Assembly (NCBI RefSeq): GCF_014196765.1
Contig: NZ_JACIEE010000007.1
Coordinates: forward strand, 372,001-436,000
DNA length: 64,000 nucleotides
Origin: Mycoplana azooxidifex
Lineage (GTDB): Bacteria; Pseudomonadota; Alphaproteobacteria; Rhizobiales; Rhizobiaceae
Reading direction: 5' to 3'
Of this stretch, positions 59,923 to 64,000 are shown piece after piece (positions within the stretch are counted from its first letter, which is position 1; each line of letters opens with the position of its first letter). The notes under the pieces were generated by a model. That model did no database searches, was not told the origin of the DNA, and saw nothing but the letters and a program-made list of their open reading frames with translations. The translations under genes were made by a program, and so were the position numbers.

Positions 59923-61005
59923 ATGGGTAATGAATTCAGAATGAACCGGCGTCAGGTGCTGGCTGGCGGCCTTGCATTGGGAGTGAGCGCTGCCACCGGC
60001 CGCGCGGCGTTTGCGCAGGACCGAATGTTCCTGCCGTTCAGCAACAAGAGCCTCGACTACTACTTCTTCGTCATCGAGGAAGAGGCGGTCAAGCGCGCCG
60101 TCGAGGGCCGCAAATGGTCGTTCCAGTCGACCAACGCCAACTTCGACAATACCAAGCAGCTCGAACAGTGGCAGAGCCTAATGCTGTCGCAGCCCGTGGG
60201 GCTGGTCGCGGATCCGATCGACAGCCAGGCGATCGTCAGCGCGATCCGCCGCTACAACCAGAAGAAAATTCCGGTTGCGATCATCGACACGCCGGCCGAT
60301 GGCGGCGACGTCGCCATCACCGTCAGCTTCGACAACCATCTTGGCGGCGTCATGGCCGCCCGCGAGATCATCGATCGCCTGACCAAGAAGTACGGCAGTC
60401 CCCGCGGCAAGGTGCTGAATTGCTATGGCGCACTGGCAAGCGTCGCGTGGCGGCAGCGCAAGGAAGGTATGGACGAGGAATTCGCCAAGCACCCGGATAT
60501 CACCTATATCAGCCGTCCGACCGAAGGTCAGCTCGACCAGATGCTTTCGGTCACGCTCGCGACGCTGTCGGAGCACCCGGACCTGGATGCGGTCCATGCC
60601 CCCAGCGACTCGCCGGCGCGCGGCATCGCCACCGCCCTCCAGCAGAAGGGCCGCTGGAAGAAGGCGGGCGAGGAAGGTCACGTGATTTTCGTGACGATCG
60701 ACGGCGAACCGGTCGCCGTGAAGCTGCTTCAGGAAGGCTACATGGATGCCTGCGTTTCGCAGGATCCGATCGCCTACGGCGAAATTGCCGTCGAGATGCT
60801 CGAAAAGCACTCCATGAAAGGCGAGGCGGTGCCGCTCGGCGCCTATGAGAACAAGAAGTACTTCTGGGAGAAGGGCGAGATCGTCGAGGGTGCCACCGGG
60901 CCAACCCTCATCATCCCTCCTTTCATCATCAACGGCGACAACGCTTCCGACAAGCGTCACTGGGGCTACGTCGCCGAGCAGGAGTGGGGCGTTCCCTACA
61001 CCTGA
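59923..61005 (+). CDS. Sugar ABC transporter periplasmic substrate-binding protein (second system)
   Basis: 360 residues from ATG 59923 (GGGAGGTTAGG upstream). A Tat-type signal is present (MNRRQVLAGGLALGVSAATG, cleavage near AFA-QD). The mature protein is RbsB-like: DYYFFVIEEEAVKRAVE, DNTKQLEQWQSLMLSQPVGL, DPIDSQAIVSAIRRYNQKKIPV, VIDTPADGG and DACVSQDPIAYGEIAVEML. It binds the sugar or polyol imported by the following ATPase and permease. The operon adjoins the RpiR/RpiA genes, so the ligand is probably a pentose or pentitol. Confidence 0.9.
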   Translation: MGNEFRMNRRQVLAGGLALGVSAATGRAAFAQDRMFLPFSNKSLDYYFFVIEEEAVKRAVEGRKWSFQSTNANFDNTKQLEQWQSLMLSQPVGLVADPIDSQAIVSAIRRYNQKKIPVAIIDTPADGGDVAITVSFDNHLGGVMAAREIIDRLTKKYGSPRGKVLNCYGALASVAWRQRKEGMDEEFAKHPDITYISRPTEGQLDQMLSVTLATLSEHPDLDAVHAPSDSPARGIATALQQKGRWKKAGEEGHVIFVTIDGEPVAVKLLQEGYMDACVSQDPIAYGEIAVEMLEKHSMKGEAVPLGAYENKKYFWEKGEIVEGATGPTLIIPPFIINGDNASDKRHWGYVAEQEWGVPYT

Positions 61006-61017
61006 CCGAGGTGATGT

Positions 61018-61050
61018 CTGCCCGGCCGCCAGTACATGGCGGCCGGGCAG
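61018..61050 (+). other. Strong intercistronic stem-loop after the binding-protein gene
   Basis: CTGCCCGGCCGCC, loop of 7, GGCGGCCGGGCAG: a perfect 13-bp stem 12 bases past the binding-protein stop, with no U-run. Likely an mRNA-stabilising or partial-termination hairpin that keeps the binding protein in excess over ATPase and permease. Confidence 0.75.
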
Positions 61051-61098
61051 CAACGGCGTTTTCAGCCGTCGACGGGACAAGGGAGGAGCACAGTCGCA

Positions 61099-62640
61099 AT
61101 GACCGGCCAGACGATGAAACATGAAGCGACAGACGCAATTACCGATGTAGGCTCCGGTACCGATTTCGCCCTGCGCGTCGAGAACGTCAGCAAGAGCTAC
61201 GGCGCCTTCTATGCTCTGCGGTCCGTCAGCCTGAACATCCGCCGTGGCAGCATCCATGGTCTGCTTGGCGAGAACGGAGCCGGCAAAAGCACCCTGGTCG
61301 GGATCATATCCGGGCAGAGAACGCCGAGCAGCGGTGCCATCTACCTGGACGGCAAGGAAGTGGCAAACGCCGACGTCCGCGCCATGGAGGAGGCAGGCGT
61401 GTTCCTGGTGACGCAGGAGCCGATGATCATCGATCACATCTCTGCCGCCGAAAACCTCATGCTCGGCATCTGGCCGTCCAGCGGCGGATTCGTGCGCTGG
61501 GGCAGGCTCAAGGCGGATGCGGCGCGGATGCTCAAGGGGTCCGGCATAGACCCCGATGTGAATGCAGGCAGGCTCAACGCCGTCGCGCGCCGCAAGCTGA
61601 ACATCCTGCGCGCCATGTTCTCCGGCGGCAAGGTCATCATCCTGGACGAACCGACCGCGGCCTTGACGGTTCCTGATCGCCGCCAGCTTTTCGATTTTAT
61701 GCGGCAACTGAAGAACGACGGCGTCACGTTCATCTTCATTTCCCACTACAACGACGAGATCCTCGAAATCTGCGATGCCGTCTCGGTCTTGCGCGACGGC
61801 TCGCTGGCCGGTGGCAGCGAGGACGTCGCGTCGCTGACCTCCGAGCAGCTTTCGGAACTTGTTCTCGGGCGCGGCCTCGTCCTGTTCCAGCGGGAGCGGC
61901 GAACTTTCGCCAGCGAACCGGTTGCCGTCAGCCTGCGCAATGTCGTTGCGCATCATGTCGACCTGGACGAACTCGATATCAGGAGGGGTGAGATCGTCGG
62001 CTTCACCGGGCTGCCCGGCGCAGGCGCCAAGGAGCTTGCCAGGGCCATTTTCGGGCTGAATGCAGCGAGATCCGGCACCATCGGCTTTGCCGGCGACGCG
62101 GGGCAAAGCCTGCCCCGTCATCCACAGGCCGCATTCGACAGGGGGATCGCCTATCTGTCGGACGACCGGCGCAAGGACGGTGTGGTGGGCCATCTTTCCA
62201 TTGCAGAAAACATCGCGTTGTCCTCCCTCGGCCGCCGCGCGTCATTCGGCTTTGTCCAGCGCGGCCAGGAGGCGAGCCTTTGCGATGGCTACTTCGCAAG
62301 CATGGGTATAAGGGCGCCAAACGCCGAAGCCGTCGTGAACACGCTGAGCGGCGGCAATCAGCAGAAAGTATGCCTGGGACGCGTCCTTGCCACGGAGCCG
62401 CGGCTGCTGATCCTCGACGAGCCGACCCGTGGCATCGACGTCGGCGTCAAGCAGGACGTGCTGCGCATCATCGACGGCCTCAGCAAGACCGGCGTCAGCG
62501 TCATCATCGTATCGACCGATACTGATGAGCTGGTTCGCGCCGTGGACCGCGTCTGCGTGTTCCGGCACGGTGCCATCCATGAGGCCGTTACCGGCGACGA
62601 CATAGCAACCGAGAACCTGCGCCGCCTCGCACAGGCGTGA
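61099..62640 (+). CDS. Sugar ABC transporter ATP-binding protein (two domains, second system)
   Basis: 513 residues from ATG 61099 (GGGAGGAGC upstream). Domain 1: Walker A GENGAGKSTLVG, a weak signature region (LNAVARRKLNILRAM) and Walker B VIILDEPTAAL. Domain 2: degenerate Walker A (GLPGAGAKEL), signature LSGGNQQKVCLGRVL and Walker B LLILDEPTRGIDVG. RbsA/XylG family. Confidence 0.93.
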   Translation: MTGQTMKHEATDAITDVGSGTDFALRVENVSKSYGAFYALRSVSLNIRRGSIHGLLGENGAGKSTLVGIISGQRTPSSGAIYLDGKEVANADVRAMEEAGVFLVTQEPMIIDHISAAENLMLGIWPSSGGFVRWGRLKADAARMLKGSGIDPDVNAGRLNAVARRKLNILRAMFSGGKVIILDEPTAALTVPDRRQLFDFMRQLKNDGVTFIFISHYNDEILEICDAVSVLRDGSLAGGSEDVASLTSEQLSELVLGRGLVLFQRERRTFASEPVAVSLRNVVAHHVDLDELDIRRGEIVGFTGLPGAGAKELARAIFGLNAARSGTIGFAGDAGQSLPRHPQAAFDRGIAYLSDDRRKDGVVGHLSIAENIALSSLGRRASFGFVQRGQEASLCDGYFASMGIRAPNAEAVVNTLSGGNQQKVCLGRVLATEPRLLILDEPTRGIDVGVKQDVLRIIDGLSKTGVSVIIVSTDTDELVRAVDRVCVFRHGAIHEAVTGDDIATENLRRLAQA

Positions 62641-62666
62641 TCGAGGATCGGTGGAGGAACGAAAAA

Positions 62667-63668
62667 ATGAGCACTGTGATGACGACGACCGCACCGAAGG
62701 AAACGACCGGCCAGACGAATGTGGGGATGCACAAGGTAGTCGGCTGGATTTTGCATAACGTGGTCTGGATATGGCTTGTGGCGCTTATCCTCGGCTTCGG
62801 CATGTTCAACGAGTTCTTCCTGACTGTCATGAACATGCAGAACATCATGGTTCAGGCGACGGTTCTGGGCATGCTCGGTCTTGCCGTCGCATTGCCCTTG
62901 CTCGTGGCTGAAATCGATCTGTCGATCCCTGCAAATCTCGGCTTCTCGTCGGCCATCGGTGCGCTTGCGTATTCGGACTGGGGCATGCCGTGGTTCCTGG
63001 CCATGCTCGTGGGGGTCGGCGTCGCCACGTTGATCGGCTTCTTCAACGGCCTTTGCATCACCAAATTGCGCATGGTGTCGCTGATCCAGACCCTGTCGAT
63101 GATGATCATCCTGCAGGGCGCGCTGCTTGCGTTGACGCAGGGCAAGACGCTGACCAACCTCTCGGACGGCTATGTCTGGATCGGTCAGGCAAGCATCGAC
63201 GGATGGCCCGTGATGCCGCTTATCCTGGTTCTTGCGCTCGGGTTGGTCGGCATCTTGTTGAAGATGACCGTTCTCGGCCGTTCGATCTATGCCGTCGGCG
63301 GCAATCCGCTCGCGTCGAACTCGGCAGGCATTCGCGTCGATCGCGTCAAGATCATCACCTATACGATCGCCGGCTTCCTGGCAGGTGTCGCCGGCTTCCT
63401 GCTCGCGTCCTGGCAGATGGCAATTACCTCGAACCAGGGCTCAAGCTACCTGCTCTACGCCATCGCGGCACCGATCATCGGCGGCGTGAGCGTGTTCGGG
63501 GGGCGCGGCAACGTCGTCGGCATTCTCGGCGGCGTGCTCCTGCTGACGGTCATCCAGGTCGGTCTGGCGATCACCAACGTGCCTTCGTTCTATGTCGGCA
63601 TGATCGGCGGCTTCATGATCTTTATCGCCGTGGCGATCGACGCTATCCGTGTACGCTACTTCGCCTGA
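62667..63668 (+). CDS. Sugar ABC transporter permease (RbsC type, second system)
   Basis: 333 residues from ATG 62667 (GGAGGAAC upstream). A hydrophilic N-terminal tail of about 25 residues precedes 8-10 membrane segments. LPLLVAEIDLSIPANLGFSSA is the family block and APIIGGVSVFGGRGNVVG the ATPase-contact loop. It is the only permease gene in this operon, so it should form a homodimer. Confidence 0.92.
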   Translation: MSTVMTTTAPKETTGQTNVGMHKVVGWILHNVVWIWLVALILGFGMFNEFFLTVMNMQNIMVQATVLGMLGLAVALPLLVAEIDLSIPANLGFSSAIGALAYSDWGMPWFLAMLVGVGVATLIGFFNGLCITKLRMVSLIQTLSMMIILQGALLALTQGKTLTNLSDGYVWIGQASIDGWPVMPLILVLALGLVGILLKMTVLGRSIYAVGGNPLASNSAGIRVDRVKIITYTIAGFLAGVAGFLLASWQMAITSNQGSSYLLYAIAAPIIGGVSVFGGRGNVVGILGGVLLLTVIQVGLAITNVPSFYVGMIGGFMIFIAVAIDAIRVRYFA

Positions 63669-63753
63669 CATTTCCGTCGTCAATGACGACCGTTCCTGTC
63701 CCTTTTCAAAGGGTGGCCGCGGCCGGCACGATGCGCAATCAGAACCGGAATCC

Positions 63754-64000
63754 ATGAACGACTTCCTCGATCAGCTCCGCGCCGTCGCCGGCCGGCGTCA
63801 TGTTTTGACAGGCGATACCGAAACGAGGAGGTTCCGCCAGGGCTACCGCTACGGAGGCGGGGATGCGCTCGCGGTCGTCCAGCCGGGCACGCTCGTGGAG
63901 ATGTGGCGCGTGCTTCAGGCGTGCCACAGGGCAGGGACGGTCGTTATCCTCCAGGCGGCCAATACGGGCCTGACCGGCGGCTCGACGCCGGTTGCGGATG
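63754..64000 (+). CDS. dld: D-lactate dehydrogenase (quinone-dependent, FAD), N-terminal part
   Basis: The first 82 residues are in the window; the gene runs off the right edge. RFRQGYRYGGGDALAVVQPG and ILQAANTGLTGGSTP match the start of the E. coli membrane-associated Dld, whose FAD-binding domain begins there. It would oxidise D-lactate, or a related D-2-hydroxy acid, and pass electrons to quinone. It lies 85 bases after the permease on the same strand; membership in the sugar operon is possible but unproven. Confidence 0.85.
   Translation, partial: MNDFLDQLRAVAGRRHVLTGDTETRRFRQGYRYGGGDALAVVQPGTLVEMWRVLQACHRAGTVVILQAANTGLTGGSTPVAD

Noticed and set aside
57925-62193. Long minus-strand frames under the RpiR, RpiA and transporter genes
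   Set aside because: They are antisense to genes with complete family motifs and show no family similarity themselves.

Overview
This window is high-GC DNA from an alphaproteobacterium, most likely a member of the Rhizobiaceae (Rhizobium/Ensifer/Shinella type). The basis is gene content and style: several complete sugar, purine and organic-acid uptake operons, ATGA start/stop overlaps, Tat-exported periplasmic proteins, a divergent katG-oxyR pair and a Weimberg-type dehydratase. I recognise no rRNA, tRNA or CRISPR array. The mix of catabolic operons, regulators and a few insertion-sequence scars fits an accessory replicon or a variable chromosomal region; that is an inference.

Layout. 1-3793 (+): end of a TRAP transporter for an acidic substrate, followed by a 2-hydroxyacid dehydrogenase, an RraA-like lyase and a PfkB sugar kinase. 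3824-5962 (-): acetate kinase and phosphotransacetylase. 6222-11580 (-): ribose-type ABC transporter with an SMP-30 lactonase. 11886-13858 (+): soluble two-component system divergent from that transporter. 13977-18632 (-): a 1551-residue protein built almost entirely of 8-residue repeats, arranged in ten 17-octad (136-residue) superrepeats. 18837-24177 (-): RND efflux pump plus a hydrolase-fold protein lacking its catalytic residues, divergent from a LysR gene (24339-25241). 25242-33423 (-): eight tightly packed genes for a BMP-type nucleobase/nucleoside ABC transporter, an 8-oxoguanine-deaminase-like amidohydrolase, a GST-like protein, a non-heme-iron oxygenase lacking a Rieske centre, and a separate Rieske protein. 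34596-37857: katG and oxyR. 37999-46953: lipoprotein, a second two-component system and two extracytoplasmic-function sigma factor modules controlling small periplasmic proteins (cupredoxin, DUF4142, DUF305, a beta-propeller protein). 47541-51431: sigma-54 activator followed by a sigma-54 promoter and a SnoaL-flavin monooxygenase fusion. 52011-64000: pentose/pentitol locus with a 2-keto-3-deoxypentonate dehydratase, SDR, aldehyde dehydrogenase, FGGY kinase, HAD phosphatase, RpiR regulator, RpiA, ABC transporter and the start of a D-lactate dehydrogenase.

How genes work together. The strongest unusual features are: the octad-repeat protein; the split Rieske oxygenase plus GST in a purine operon, whose composition recalls the NdmC/NdmE caffeine demethylase; two ECF sigma factors whose own promoters each have a near-identical copy in front of a neighbouring periplasmic-protein operon; and a TGTAGT-N-AAACTATA-like motif at four places in the pentose locus, best explained as the operator of its RpiR regulator. 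All family assignments are from reading the sequence; no database search was run.
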